From Blasia pusilla (taxonomy: Eukaryota > Marchantiophyta > Marchantiopsida > Blasiales): DNA of 64,000 nt. The stretch is from NCBI GenBank assembly GCA_050084515.1, contig CM114271.1:22134001-22198000 (forward strand). The letters are read 5' to 3'. The position numbers and the translations under genes are program-made. Below the pieces are notes generated by a model. The model saw nothing but the letters and a program-made list of their open reading frames with translations. It had not been told where the DNA came from and ran no database searches. Positions 10,091 to 22,049 of this stretch are shown here, in pieces; position 1 is the first letter of the stretch; each line of letters starts with the position of its first letter.

Positions 10091-11330
10091 TCACGTGTAG
10101 TACACGCAACGACACCTCAATGTTGTGGCTATCATCTCATGGCCTACCTGCAAAACATCCCAAGAAGTCCAAGGGTGTCTCTTTCGATCACCCCTCGTGT
10201 GTTGATCTCCTTGGGTCTTGCCCCCAGCCACTACCTCAATCGTCTTGGTAGGCATGGGGCTCACCAACGCAACAATTGTAATCTGTCGCAACCTCAAACA
10301 ACATTGCTCAGCTACTCCTAAGCTGAAAATCCATGTCAAGTAGTTCATGTCCATCGCTTGACCCAAGACATGACATCGTGATACCTCTGATAGTGACGGT
10401 ACTTCCGTCACTCCTATGGGGAATCCCATCGCTTGCTCTTGCTCATCAGCGTTGGGCTCCACCAACCGCTGTATTTGGTCATCCCAAACCAAGCCAGGTC
10501 CGGCCTCCTTGAATTCATAGGAAGTGAGAAAACTCATCAATGTGGAAAAGGCTGCTCATGGCATGCCTATCCTATGGACCACAATCAATAGTGGTCGATC
10601 ATCGTGCCTCATTGCCTCGGATCAACGATCTGGATCCAGAATAGAATCCACCAACGAATCGGAGGGGCGCTCCACTCTCGCATACGCCCTCCGCAAAACC
10701 TCATATGGCACCAAATTGCTCCACCAAAGACGCATGCGATGTGCTCATGAACCTACACTCGCGGCATCTAGCAACACTATGGGGCTGATCCATGCATGCA
10801 CCTGATGTGCACTGGTCACCACGCGGGATCTTATATCGCCCAAAATCGACACATTCTCCAGAATGTATGCTGGAGAACGAGATTGATGCTCTTGTAAATG
10901 TCGCAAGATCCGCATCATCTCCCAAAATAACATGGACCGAGAGTCAGCTAACCCGCTATCCCGTCCAACACTCGACTGGCCGTGACACAGCCAACCAGCA
11001 ATGACCAAATCTATGGTCTCTACCCGCTCCAAGTCTTGTGCCCCCAGCAATGAAATGTTCCTCGGTAGGGAAATCTAATACCCCTGGATGGCATACGCAG
11101 AAAAAAAGTTGAGAAACCCAAGACGTAACTGCGCAAAATGGTGAAGTGAAGCATGCCTTGCAATATCATCAATCTCAACGTTTATACCACTGCACACGCA
11201 CTCTTGCCTGCAAAACAACAGCTAAATCAGTGTTGATCCCTCCAAAGAGATCGAGAACGCGTATACCCTCCTCTGGGATGCATCATTCAATCGGGTGGTG
11301 TCCATAGGGATCATAGTAGCACTCTTGGCT
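10091..11330 (-). pseudogene. DNA cytosine-5 methyltransferase domain in gypsy pol (element 2)
   Basis: Second copy of the C5-methyltransferase. Minus-strand reading: VLDLFGGIN (motif I) near 11240-11270; LDLVIAGWLCHGQSS near 10960-11015, where motif IV has decayed (PCQ to LCH, so the catalytic context is damaged); LFWEMMRILRHLQ and YILENVSILG near 10860-10930; MSFLTSYEFKEAGPGLVWDD at 10470-10540; and EQEQAMGFPIGVT...RCHVLGQAMDMNYLTWIFSLGV at 10290-10440. The domain lies between the protease (17.2-17.9 kb, separated only by the copia insertion) and RT, as in the other copies. It is broken by frameshifts near 10540-10745 and 11050-11200. Confidence 0.85.
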
Positions 11331-11445
11331 ACTTTAGGTTTCTCTGACCCATCACGCTCTAGTGCAAACATCTCACTCCACACAGTCTACACATGGTCAG
11401 CGGTTTAGTGCAAAGCAACTTACTCGAGCTCCACAATGGCACCTA

Positions 11446-11755
11446 TGAAGATTGACTTATAATCAAGCTCATGAGACACCTGAATTGCTACATTTTACTC
11501 ACACGAAGTAGGGAAGATTAATCTTGGTTAGTCACTTAAGCACGATTATCTTAACTAGGGTTAGTTAATCACAATTAGTCTAACTCGAGACTATGGTTAA
11601 GGTTAGGGTTATGTTTGCTTGTACATACCCTACATAATTGAGAAGGGGATGAGTCTCCACTCATTATCTCATTGCAAATTTGTTCTCCATGATGGTGTGT
11701 GTGTGTGTGTGTGAGCCGTTTCCCACCAATTATGCTTCTTTAGCAGTTTTCCACA
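11446..11755 (+). repeat. Copia 5' LTR
   Basis: The LTR starts TGAAGATTGA and ends TTTTCCACA. It is 310 bp, close to identical to 16902-17210. It includes a short (GT)n run and a telomere-like TTAAGGTTAGGGTTA stretch that is shared by both LTRs, so it belongs to the LTR and is not a telomere. Confidence 0.9.
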
Positions 11756-11769
11756 TGGTATCGGAACGA
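11756..11769 (+). other. Copia primer-binding site (initiator tRNA-Met type)
   Basis: TGGTATCGGAACGA lies directly after the 5' LTR. This is the usual plant copia primer site TGGTATCAGAGC with substitutions. It contrasts with the gypsy elements here, which lack a tRNA-type site. Confidence 0.75.
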
Positions 11770-12270
11770 TAGGAGAACATCACTTGAAATTCTTGGTGTT
11801 TGAGGAGAGAAGAAAGGCAACAGAAGGCACAATTTCAGTTTGGGAGAAGGAAATTTGGTTCAGAACTCAGTAGGTGCAGATTTCAGGTAGAGCTTTAACA
11901 GTGATAAAACTTTGGAGGTATTTTTTAGGGCTTCCAAGTCGATTAAGTTATCTGGGTCCGCGGTAGCTAGAACGATGCTAAAGGCTTCTTATAGACTTCT
12001 TGTAGAGCTCTTAAAGAGCTTTCCAACACATCCAAAATCGCTCAATTCTGACATTCTGAGCTCCTGCAATAGCAATTTTAGTGTAGGAAAGTGCAATTAG
12101 TGAAGAATAGTTGTGTTGTTTGCTCTGTACATGCCAATTTCGACTAGTTCTTTCATATATTTGATCAATTTTGGAAAATTTCATATCGATTTCTGTGTAG
12201 GAGTGATCTATGCTTCAATTGGAGCAGTAGGAGAGCTTGAAATTATATTTTTGTGAGTGAAATAGTTCGT

Positions 12271-13200
12271 TATGGAGTATTCCTCTACAACAATCATAGG
12301 CGAGAAGCTAGATAAGCAGAATTACAATATCTAGAAGTTTCGCATGAAAAAATTTCTCATGGGTCAAGAACTATGGGAGCTTGTCATATATGATGAGGCC
12401 AAGCCAGAAGGTGACTCTCCAGACTTGAATGTTCGTGCCTGGAACAAACGCGCAAGACAAGTAATCCACTACATTTCAATAACGATCAGTTTTCCAATGA
12501 TATGTCATATTCAAGATGTTGATACTTTGAAGAAGACCTGGGATGCATTGGAAAAGCTGTTCCACACATCTACCAAGACCAGAAAGGTTTAATTGAAACA
12601 GCAATTGAACGAAGTGAGGAAAGGATCTTGGAGCATCAATGATTATATTTTGAGTATCAAACACAATGTTGATCAGTTGAATAACATTGGACTGACAGTA
12701 GAAGATGATGATCTCATTTTGTTCACTCTTCAAGGCCTTCCAAAGGATAACAAGTCCTTTGAGACCTCTATCTCTGTAAGAGAAAAGTATCCAACCTTTC
12801 AAGAGTTAGTTCCTCTGTTAATCACTGAAGAGATGCGCCTAGTAGGCAGCGGTATCTCGTCTAGTCTGCAAGAGAGTGCGATATTTGCAAGTTATGGATC
12901 AAACAAAGGTAGGGGTTATGGCAAAAATTTTTGTGGTCATGGTGGATATCAAGCATATGGAGGAAGAGGCACTCAATATAACGTCCCTCAATCAACTACG
13001 AACCAGTACTAGACATAATCACAAAGTGGTGATGGTGGAAATCGTAGAGGTCAAGATCAGCAGCAAAGGGTCCTTGGATCTTGCAATTATTGTGGGATAA
13101 AAGCTCACTATGCAAAGTTTTGCTTCAAGAAGAAGGCACATATGAGAATAGGAGCCTTACAACGACAAAACTATGTGGAGCAACAACACCAAGAGTAGTA
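12271..13200 (+). pseudogene. Copia gag (UBN2-type) with zinc knuckle, broken
   Basis: Begins with MEYSSTTIIGEKLDKQNYN, then a stop, then KFRMKKFLMGQELWELV. The UBN2/gag-polypeptide region includes AWNKRARQVIHYI, TLKKTWDALEKLF and LLITEEMRLVG. The nucleocapsid knuckle CNYCGIKAHYAKFC is at about 13083-13124. In-frame stops at about 12334, 12591 and 13010 split it. It is typical of plant copia Gag in order and motifs. Confidence 0.85.
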
Positions 13201-14730
13201 CCAAGAACAACAACATTCACAAACGGAACATATCTTGGTCATGACTCGTCATATGGGAGCAATGGTCAAGAAAGACTCGACAACAGATTGGTACATTGAC
13301 TCTGATGCATCAAATCACATGACCTCACAAGCTAAATGGTTCAGTAGTTTGGAGCCGGTGAATGATCCTTCAATTGTTCTCATAGGAGATGACACTCAAC
13401 ATCATATCATGCATACCGGTAAAGCTCCAATAGCATCATATGGTCTTCGGGCTTTTGGAAATGTTCTCTATGTTCCTACCATTGCAAGAAACCTGATCTC
13501 TATAGGAGAGATAGTAGAACAGGATTATCAAGTGAAGTTTAACACAGATTGTTGTTTCATTCAAACAATGGATGACTAGACTACGATAGCCAAAGGAACT
13601 AGATCTGGAAGAATGTTCAAATTAGATGTTTCTATGCTAAAGATTCAAATAGCAATGTATGGTCAAACCAACCAACAAGTCACAAATCTAAATGTGTGGC
13701 ATAAAAGAATTCGACGTATGAATCTTCAAAGATTACAGAGTCTTTCATCATCTAATATAGTAATATGACTCCCTAAATTAGCAAGTCTTGCTACGTTAGA
13801 GGTATGTCCTGCTTGCTAATTTGGAAAACAAACTAGATTTCCTTTTCTAAAGCAAGATAGAAGAGCATCCAGGATATTGGAGTTGATCCACAGTGACAAC
13901 ATCACAACATAGCCTTAGTGGTTGCCAGTACTATCTTTCATTTATTGATGACTTCTCTAGGTATATATGGGTATACTTTCTAAAAGCTAAGTCAGAGGTA
14001 TTCTCAATGTTCCAAACATTGAAAGTTCTAGTAGAGAAGCAAACTGGAGAACACATTCTGAAATTGGAGGAGAGTATGTCATGACCATACGGATTATGTC
14101 GTAGAGTATAGTGTGCTAGTAGAGGCCATATCTTATGTAGGGCCGCAGTCTCTAGGTAGAGATGCGATTTCATACATAGGGTTGGGGGTTACTCAGTTGA
14201 GGGTGACTTTTCCAGTAGGGCCCGCTCTTAGGTTGGAGGATATAAGGTGGAGTACACTCAAAGAACAGTTAGTTCTTTGAGTTGAGCCTGTTGCGTTGGG
14301 AGTTAGCCTTGGTAGTGAGTAGAGCTCTTGGCTATGGTGTTTTCCGCAAGCTTCGACCTAGATTCTCCCATCGTGGAGTGGGTTTGGCTTGATTCTATGT
14401 GATTCTATACGTGTTTTATGAGAGTAGGTCTTTCACGAATTTCTAGTTGTGGTACACTTGTGTTTGTGGATGCTCTCGTCTATGTTATGTATGTATGTGA
14501 GTATGATATGTCAGCGATGTATGTTGTATGACGATGTGGACTCGCACGACAAGTATCTTTCAATAGAGTTTGATGACTATTTACTTCAGAATGGCATCCA
14601 ACGTCAAGTGACTTGTCGTTATACTCCACAAGAAAATGGAGTGGCTAAGAGAAATAATCAACATATTTATGAGGTGGCACAAGCTATGCTCAATGAGAAG
14701 AACATACCTAAGGTGTATTAGGCAGAGGCT
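13201..14730 (+). pseudogene. Copia protease and integrase, interrupted by solo LTR
   Basis: The protease region reads DWYIDSDASNHMT near 13287-13325. The catalytic Asp-Ser/Thr-Gly is changed to Asp-Ser-Asp. A GAG-pre-integrase stretch (NVWHKRI, CPAC) follows at 13690-13830. The integrase core FIDDFSRYIWVYFLKAKSEVF lies near 13945-14010 and continues after the inserted LTR with EFDDYLLQNGIQRQ and TPQENGVAKRNN near 14560-14660. The frame resumes exactly if the LTR and one 4-bp copy of the target are ignored. Stops elsewhere (13577, 13768, 13820, 13915) show wider decay. Confidence 0.85.
14077..14551 (+). repeat. Solo LTR of the gypsy methyltransferase family (subfamily of element 4)
   Basis: 475 bp, starting TGTCATGACC and ending CGCACGACA, flanked by AGTA at 14073-14076 and 14552-14555. 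The sequence matches A2+B2 of element 4 (33478-33950, minus). It sits in the copia integrase frame. It contains TATAAGG near 14240 and the same CTCAAAGAAC...GTTCTTTGAG hairpin as element 4. An A+B solo unit is what recombination between A1 and A2 of a split-repeat element leaves. Confidence 0.92.
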
Positions 14731-16901
14731 ATAGCATGTGTAGTCTTCTTAATCAACCAAACTCTAACAGTAGGAGTTCATGATAAAACTCCATTCGAAG
14801 TCTTCATAGGAAGTAAACTTGATTTTTCCTTCTTGAAAGTTTTTGGTTGTATTTATTATGCTCATGTTCCTTGTGAGAGACATTAAAAATTAAACCCCAA
14901 GTCTAAAAGATGTATCTTCATTGGCTATGCTGATGGAACTAAGAGGTGTAAGTGCTACATTCCATCCTCTAGGCAGCTTATTATTAGTCAGGATGTTGTC
15001 TTTGATGAGCTAAAGTCATGGTATGCTCCATCTGAGCCTATTCCATCTCTAAACTTGACTATTGAGGGGGAGAATATGACTTTAAACCAACAGACATTGT
15101 CTTCAACTTTCCCAAGTACTAGTACAGGATTAGGAGAGGCCCACGATTCTTCAGTTAAATCTATGAGTCTATGGACGGGAAGAGTACGTATTCAGACTCT
15201 TGACACTAATCAGAGCTTGAATCAGGTGTCAGAGGCATCTACCTTCAAACAACAACTTCGTAGATCAAGTAGAGTTACACATCCAATTCATAGATTCATA
15301 AATGAACGTTTCATTGCGATACATCATGCATATATAATAACTACCCTTCAAGAATAGGAGTCGAGTTGTTTTGAAGAAGCTGCAAGTAAAGTCGAATGGA
15401 TTGAAGCTATGGAGGAAGAGCTTGCTGCATTAAGACATCAACAAACATGGGAGCTTGTTGATATACCTTCTGATAAATAAGCTATTGGTTGCAAATGGGT
15501 TTACAAAATCAAGCGCAATCAAGATGATACAATTAACACGTACAAAGTGAGATTGGTGGCTAAGGGCTATGCACAATAATATGGCATCGATTATGAAGAA
15601 ATATTTAGCCATGTTGCAAAGATGGCGACTACAAGAACAATGGTTGCAGTTGCAGTAAGTAAGAGGAGGAGATTACATCACATGGACGTCAAGAATGCCT
15701 TCTTGAATGGAGAACTATACGAGGAGGTATATATGACTCAACCACCTGGATACGAGCATCCCAAGTTTCCATTTCGCGTATGCAGGTTGAAGAAAACTCT
15801 ATACGGGATCAAAGAAGCTCCAAGAGCTTGGTATGGCAAGATTACATACGTCCTACAAGAATTGGATTTTAGGGTATGTGATTCAGACTCCTCGTTATAT
15901 GTCTTGAGGACAAGATCATAAGATTCTCATTGTGTTGTATGTTGACGATCTCCTGATTATTGGGAGTACTGAAGAAATGGTACAACAAGTCAAGCTTAAG
16001 TAACAAGCAAAATTTGATATGAAGGACTTGGGAGAACTCAAGTACTTCCTTGGTATAGAGTTTATCAAGGTTGGAGAAAGCATGTGCTTACTGCAACGAC
16101 TATATGCTCTTTATATGCTTTCAAAATATGGTATGACGACTTATAAGCCAATCTCTACACCGTTGGACCAGAGTATGAAGCTAAGAATGGATGAAGGAGA
16201 GTTGATTGCAGATTCTAATATGTATAGGCGCATGGTTGGAAGTTTCATCTATCTAACTATAACTAGACCAGATTTGAGCTATGTTGTTGGCCTAGTGAGC
16301 GAGTTTATGCAAGCACCTTGAAAACCTCACCTTGATGTTGTGAGGAGGATTATGCGATATGTGAAATTCTCTATTCAATTCGGGCTTCAATTTGAACCTT
16401 CTCCGAGTTTTCAATTACAAGGTTTCACAGATGCTGATTGGGCAGGAAGCGTGTCTGATCGACACTCCACATATGGTTATTCATTTACTTTGGGAAGCGT
16501 AGCTATAAGTTGGGCTTTAAAGAAGTAACCTACAATTGCTTTATCTTCAACAGAAGTTGAGTACATAGGAGCAACCAATGCAACATATGAGGCAGTGTGG
16601 CTTCATCGATTACTTGTTGAGATTGGTGTTAGTAACTTAGGACTAGTGTAATATATGCAGAAAATATTAGTAGCATCAAGCTTGCTAATAACCATGTGTT
16701 TCATGCTCGTACAAAGCATGTTGAGGTGCACTATCATTTTATCAGAGAGAAAGTGCTTGCACGAGAAATTGATCTTGTGTATATAGGTACAGATCAGCAA
16801 ATTGCTGACATCTTTACAAAAGCATTGTCTAGAGATAAGTTTGAGATGTTTAGAAATGATTTAGGCGTTAGAGTTATCGATATGAGCTTGAGGGGGAGTA
16901 T
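14731..16901 (+). pseudogene. Copia reverse transcriptase and RNase H, broken
   Basis: An integrase tail and linker (14740-15350) precede RT. RT shows WIEAMEEEL near 15400, MDVKNAFLNGELYEEVYMTQPPGY at 15680-15755, LYGIKEAPRAWY near 15808 and the catalytic VYVDDLLIIG at about 15937-15965. The connection includes MKDLGELKYFLGIE near 16020. RNase H follows with FTDADWAGSVSDRHSTYGY near 16428-16485, and the tail has KHVEVHYHFIREKV and DIFTKAL. A frameshift lies near 15920. The polypurine tract is at about 16889-16899. Confidence 0.9.
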
Positions 16902-17210
16902 TGAAGATTGAGTTACAGCTAAGCTCATGAGACACCTGAACTGCTATATTTGGTACTCACACGAAGTAGGGAAGCTTAATCTTGGTTAGTCATTTAAGCA
17001 CGATTATCTTAACTAAGGTTAGTTAATCACAATAAGTCTAACTCGAGACTTTGGTTAAGGTTAGGGTTATGGTTGCTTGTACATATCCTATATAATTGAG
17101 AAGAGGACCAGCCTCCACTCATTCTCTCATTGCAAATTTTGTTCTCCATAGTGGTGTGTGTGTGTGAGAGCTGTTTCCCACCAGTTATGCTTCTTTAGCA
17201 ATTTTCCACA
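16902..17210 (+). repeat. Copia 3' LTR
   Basis: 309 bp, TGAAGATTGA to TTTTCCACA, matching 11446-11755 with a few differences. That indicates a modest age for the copia insertion. Confidence 0.9.
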
Positions 17211-17214
17211 ACAC

Positions 17215-17900
17215 CTCTCCTCCACAGAATGATGCGGCTACCATGATACTCCTCTCCATAGAAATTTCAAGAACAGGAGCGTCCTTTGCATGGACTGTCC
17301 CTCAATCAAATCACTAGGCCAAGTGATGGCGCTGCTAAATGTTGCTAAGATCGCCATCTCTCCTAGCCGTCGCTCGATCACTCCACCGATGAATTGAACA
17401 AGAAATAAGCTAAGGCGCCCTTCACCTAACTGCCATCTTGGTCTGTAGGATGCTAACTCCTCCCTGTAATCCAGGGAAATCCATATCGGGTACAATACTG
17501 CGCCACCAACCAAGACGTCGTAGGACTCTCCATCGGTCACTATCGCCTTGGCTCGCACCAGGCCCTCATCTGTAGGATGTGTCGGGAGAATCCTCACCAA
17601 AACCTGCTATCGGGTGATATATTGTGTGGTACTCATTCCATCCAAGGATATCTGTATTCGGAATGGACAATGCTCCACATGCGCTCTCGTCAAGCCCAAT
17701 CCTCTGAATGACACTTTCCCCAACATCAGGGATTGCGCTCCTTAATCCAACAAGATGCGCAGCGGACTAAGAACACTACCTCCTGGACTCACCAACTCAA
17801 AGACCTCTCCCCGGTTATCCAGCAATACAACATGAGGAGAAGCCATGGCACGCTCTATCGTGGATCTAGCGAGCATCTCCGCCATCCTAGCTGTCGCGGC
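17215..17900 (-). pseudogene. Gypsy element 2 aspartic protease (broken)
   Basis: Retroviral-type aspartic protease. On the minus strand LLD-stop-GAQSLMLGK near 17725-17755 matches LLDSGAQPLMLGK of element 4, so the active-site serine codon has become a stop. Downstream, ESYDVLVGGAVLYPIWI near 17475-17535 gives the flap/VLVGG part also seen in element 4. The longest open piece is 17238-17600. Confidence 0.7.
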
Positions 17901-19960
17901 CCGACCTGGACGGCCCGAGCATAGGCTCCAAGGGCAGGTTCATCACCTCTTATGCAATCACCCCTGAGTGTGACGCAAGAACACCAACTCTTTGGTCACA
18001 TAGCGTATACATAGCGGCGAGCTGAAAAACCTCCGCGGGCATTTCTCCCAACGTCATAACATCGAAAGCAGAAAATAAAGAAGCACGGTATAGAAGAGTG
18101 GCCCTCCCCAACAACGTGCTCGACAGATGCTCTTCCTGAGCATCAGAAATAGGGGTCGTTGCACTAGCTTCTCCCATCGCCCTCCGTGCCTGCACACCAA
18201 TAACATCACCAACTCTCTGGGAACTCTGATCAGGACCCATCAATGGGGTCTTCATCGCCTAAAACAATGTGAAAGATTGAGGAAGCATGGTCTGTTTCCT
18301 TGCTTTCCCCCTCTGTGGATCCAACTCGGCAACGGCTCCACGTGTTACAACAGCGGCGGCCTCCATTTGGGAAACCCCGCACATCCAACCAGGATCCTCC
18401 ATATCTCTGGCTGCTCCATATGACGTCGATGCCAGTGATCCAGCATCGGATAGTCTCAATGCCATAGTGGCAATCTGCTATTGTGGCTTCTGTATCTAAG
18501 CAACCATCCTAGCTTCACGCCCGGCGTCTACCTTGACGCGTTTAGGTGGTGGAACTCTACCTCTTCCACGGGCAACTCCACCATCCCCTCGGGAAACTCC
18601 AGCTCCTCGTTCCCCAACGGGACCACCTAGTGCATGAACCCTGGGCCCACCATGACCGGCAACTCGCTAGGGTGCCCTCTTTGGCCCTCGGTCCGGACGT
18701 AACTCAAGGTGTAGGCAGAAATACCTGGTGTGACCGAACTTCAGACAATAGTCACACTGATAACCTCCTGATGCAGCACCATCTCCTCCTCCCTGCTCGG
18801 GCGCGTGTCCATGACCGTGACGGGTGCAATCGCACTGGTGATGGGCTCCGCCACATGCCCAACAAACAATCGTAGGCAGTTGCTGCTGAGCCGCATATGA
18901 GGGCGCATGTCTCTGTGGCACGGCCTCTCGATATCCTCCCTGAGCTTGTCGTGCCACAAACCTATCTTGGAATCCACGTTGCTGCCCTGGTGGTGCAGAC
19001 AGTCGTGACTGCCCTCGCCCAAAACTCATGGCTACGCTCTCCTCCGCCATGTTGCACTCAATGTTCTCGGTGGTCCTAAGAACATCTCTCAACGTAGGTA
19101 AGGTGTTCATAAGAAGCACCCCCTCCCATACATGTGTTCGCAGGGTTCGATCCAGCATCGCCTAGCATGATTGGATAGCCTAGGACTCTTTCACCTCCTC
19201 AGTGATGTTAATCAACCAGCATAAGCGGGTGCAGGTCTCACACAAACTCTCACCCGGGCGCCTCTAGAAGTCGTGGATGCTCCGCAACTTCTCCATCCCT
19301 ATCCCCTCGTAGTTCGTCCGCAACTCAGCAAAGAACTCAACCACGGGGTTGAACCTGGGATGAACCCAACCCGACTGGACGGTGCAACTGCTCCAATGAG
19401 ACTTATCCCTCCTAAAACATCATTGGTGGAAGAGGAAGTTGCCTTTTCCTCCTCATATAGGAACGGCTCCGTCCATGACACATAGTGTGGATCATAGTAG
19501 AGTCGCCATACCTCAATCTCAGAGAACTCATGGTAATCGTCTATGGGTGCCCCCTCTAGGTGCTAGAACATACCGCTCCATGCTGTGAATAGGTTGAACT
19601 CTCTAGAATTCCTAGCCCAGTGTGAGTCACACCAACTCCTAAACTCCGCAATGAAGTCGTAGGCTCTATAGTGCCAATAGCACCCGTAAACCTATGTGGT
19701 CCTCTACCCCAATCTTCCATCTCATACGCCCAACTGGTAGGACCACTCAATGTGTGTGGTGATGTACTAACAAACTACTCTACACTCTCCCCCTTGTCTG
19801 AAGACGACACAAAAGGAGATCGAGGTGGTCCCTCACATGGAGACCCTCGAAACCTCACGCCACTCCGCATTAACCCTCTAGAGCTACTCTCAGGTCCACC
19901 ACCTCGCCTCTTAAAATTTTGAAAGGACGTCGTGATGACCCTCGTGCCCCTCTCACGCAA
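17901..19960 (-). pseudogene. Gypsy element 2 gag (broken)
   Basis: The Gag N-terminus lies near 19960 (ERGTRVITTSFQNFKRRGGG and the shared SSRGLMRSGVRFRGSP). A capsid-like middle holds SGPTSWAYEMEDWGRGP near 19690-19750. The nucleocapsid at 18667-19158 has two intact CCHC knuckles, CWACGGAHHQCDC and CDYCLKFGHTRYFC. The basic, proline-rich tail (to about 17900) leads to the protease and includes LFSAFDVMTLGEMPAEVFQLA. This copy keeps CAG/CAA codons at several sites where element 1 has TAG. Confidence 0.75.
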
Positions 19961-21528
19961 TCACTCTAAATCTTGCGAGTAATCACTCTATCACTCAACT
20001 AAAATGCGGCACTCAATCTGCACTCTCTTAGTGAGACGTGTGGTGTGCCGCAACAAGCGGCGTGGTGCGGCAAATCAACTACTATTGTCTCATCAAAAAA
20101 ACATACCCTCAACTTTGGACATCCCACACACGTGTATGTCCCCTAAACCATACATCAATGATACTCTCTCCATCAACACGAAACCCAATATCCCAAATAA
20201 CTACCCAATACCCGGAAATCCCTAACACGTGCACGGAAAAAGACCATGATGGGTAACCTGAAAATAATGTCGATGTTGCTCCTCAGCAACCGTAAATCTT
20301 GACCACAACTCGATTGTGAAGACAAACTTCTCCAAATAGCACGTTGTACTCCCCTGGTAGTGACGATGCTCAAATCTCCTTGATGTGCGGTGTGGGTCCA
20401 ACGATATGGTGCGGCACTAGCGGCACGAAATGGCTACAAACGGCTCGGGAATGGGGTGCGGCACTCAACGGCATATCCTCCTCAACAGTAATACAAAATC
20501 TGCGGTGAGGGTGCAGCTCCATGATAGAGATGGTGCGGTGCGGCCACGAGCAGTAGGACGCGGAAATCTCCTGCGCGTTGCGACTACGGGCTTCCACCTC
20601 AAGACATAGCAAGCCGGGAAGAGAAATGCGACCCCATCAATCCAAAAAGGTCACCGTCCAATTAACAACGGTGAAGAACGCCGTCGACGGCGGCCAACGG
20701 ACGGAGCAAGGACGGCCCCTATGGACAATGAAAGTCAATAGTAATTACAATATCTTTCATGTGGGTAAAAATGGTTCTACTTTGGCCTTATTCAAAAATT
20801 GAAAGTTCTTTGTTTTTTCCCACTCCACTAACTCCTTAAACTAAGGGTCAACTCACTAAAATTACTCACATTTAGCTTATACTCCACTAAGCCCTATAAA
20901 TATTGGGTCAACACCCACTAAATAAAGTTTCCACTCACTTTAACCTCAAGATCCTAAGTTTCACTTGTCCTTTCTCCACTAATAAAAGATATTTTTTAAA
21001 ATTTTCTACCTCACCTAAAAATTTACCAAGAATTTTGAAATTTGCTCCTTCCTCATACGGTGGCTATGGCAGCTCCACAAAAATGATCATTACTTCTTGC
21101 TCCCATGTTCAAATTGTGCATAGTTTCCCAATCTACAACATTGTTAAATCAGCTTCTTCATACAACCTTCCAATAAAAACTCACAAGGATTGTCATGCAT
21201 CCCTTCAATCTGCACTCCTACAAAAACTTCAATAGCGCTTCCGCGCTGATTTCTCCCAACAAAAATTGCAAACCTGTAAACACAACAACCAGCAAGCTAG
21301 AAGGTACTCCCAAGAGCACTAGCATGGGACAAAAAATCCCCATACTCAATTTCTAACAAAATTTTGGCAACGCTTCCGTGTGCCACTCTCCCGTACAAAA
21401 AATCATCAAAGGAATCAGCAAAATTGAGCGGCTCTTGCTCTGGTGAGCACTCCCATGAACTGCTGAATGGGGAATACAGTCCCCAACCTGCAACAAGAGC
21501 GAGTGACCAGCAAGCTCCCCCATTGAAA
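19961..21528 (-). other. Leader of gypsy element 2
   Basis: Non-coding stretch between the 5' repeat and gag. Roughly 20000-20720 matches the element 1 leader in reverse complement. 20720-21528 is AT-rich with no coding signal; the small ORFs are chance. Confidence 0.6.
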
Positions 21529-21538
21529 CTCTCTTTGT
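21529..21538 (-). other. Candidate self-primer site of element 2
   Basis: ACAAAGAGAG (minus strand) sits at the end of A1. It is the exact complement of CTCTCTTTGT at 21696-21705 (minus), which lies about 34 bp after the TATATC box at 21734-21739, near the predicted RNA 5' end. No tRNA-type primer site is seen. Confidence 0.5.
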
Positions 21539-22046
21539 AAATCAAGTAGATCTCTCATCAACATCTCACACCAAGCTCTCCTTGGTATACACTCTCTCTC
21601 ATGTCAAACCAAACCCACTCTCCTAATGAGAGGCTTAGGTTACACACACAAGGCAAGGAGGACCATACCTTCGCCGCCTCATGCCAAGAGGTTCAACAAA
21701 GAGAGAATGAGCTTTGAAGCTCTCTCTCTTGGAGATATACCCCCTTCCCTCTCTCAAGCTCTCTCCTCGGTAACCTATGCTTGCAGGTCACCTCCTTGGC
21801 TCTTGACTAGCTATAGCGGGTCAAAGGTCACTTCCCAAAGTGGAAAGTCAACTATACTCCAATGGAAACTTACTCGAAATAGTGAGTTTCTCTATATGAC
21901 TCCAAATGCACCAAAAAAAAGGGAAAACCTTATGTCTCAGGTTACCCGTGGCCTCAGCAGATCCTCCTCAACCTCTTGAGGCTCTTCTCTAGTATCTCTG
22001 AAGGCGCTCTACTAGATCTCGCTGATCTATCCTAAAAGTGGTGACA
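21537..22046 (-). repeat. 5' repeat A1 of gypsy element 2 (no B part)
   Basis: On the minus strand it starts TGTCACCACTTTTAGG at 22046 and is alignable by eye with A2 of elements 1 and 3. It stops about where A2 gives way to B2, and the next bases are leader and not the B segment. It contains TATATC at 21734-21739. Confidence 0.75.
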
Positions 22047-22049
22047 CAA

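Larger units (their letters stand above)
11446..17210 (+). mobile_element. Ty1/copia retrotransposon inserted in gypsy element 2
   Basis: Complete but decayed copia element: 5' LTR 11446-11755, primer site, gag, protease, integrase, RT, RNase H, polypurine tract GAGGGGGAGT and 3' LTR 16902-17210. The integrase-before-RT order defines copia. Its length without the nested gypsy solo LTR is about 5.3 kb. A perfect 5-bp target duplication is not obvious: the flanks read GGCACCTA and ACACCTCT, sharing only ACCT out of register. Confidence 0.9.
8315..22046 (-). mobile_element. Gypsy element 2, methyltransferase-bearing, interrupted by copia
   Basis: Minus-strand Ty3/gypsy element. From right to left it holds the 5' repeat A1 (21537-22046), leader, gag, protease, [copia insertion 11446-17210], methyltransferase, RT and RNase H. 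It is cut at 8314/8315 by element 1, and its integrase end lies off the window. Its A1 start (TGTCACCACT on minus) abuts RT sequence of element 3 at 22047, so element 2 was inserted into element 3. Confidence 0.8.

Noticed and set aside
11590-11620. Telomere-like TTAAGGTTAGGGTTA
   Set aside because: Present in both copia LTRs at the same place; it is part of the LTR and not an internal telomere array.
14449-14721. ORF spanning the solo LTR end and copia integrase as a fusion gene
   Set aside because: The first part is LTR sequence read in a chance frame; the true integrase frame is continuous with the sequence before the LTR.
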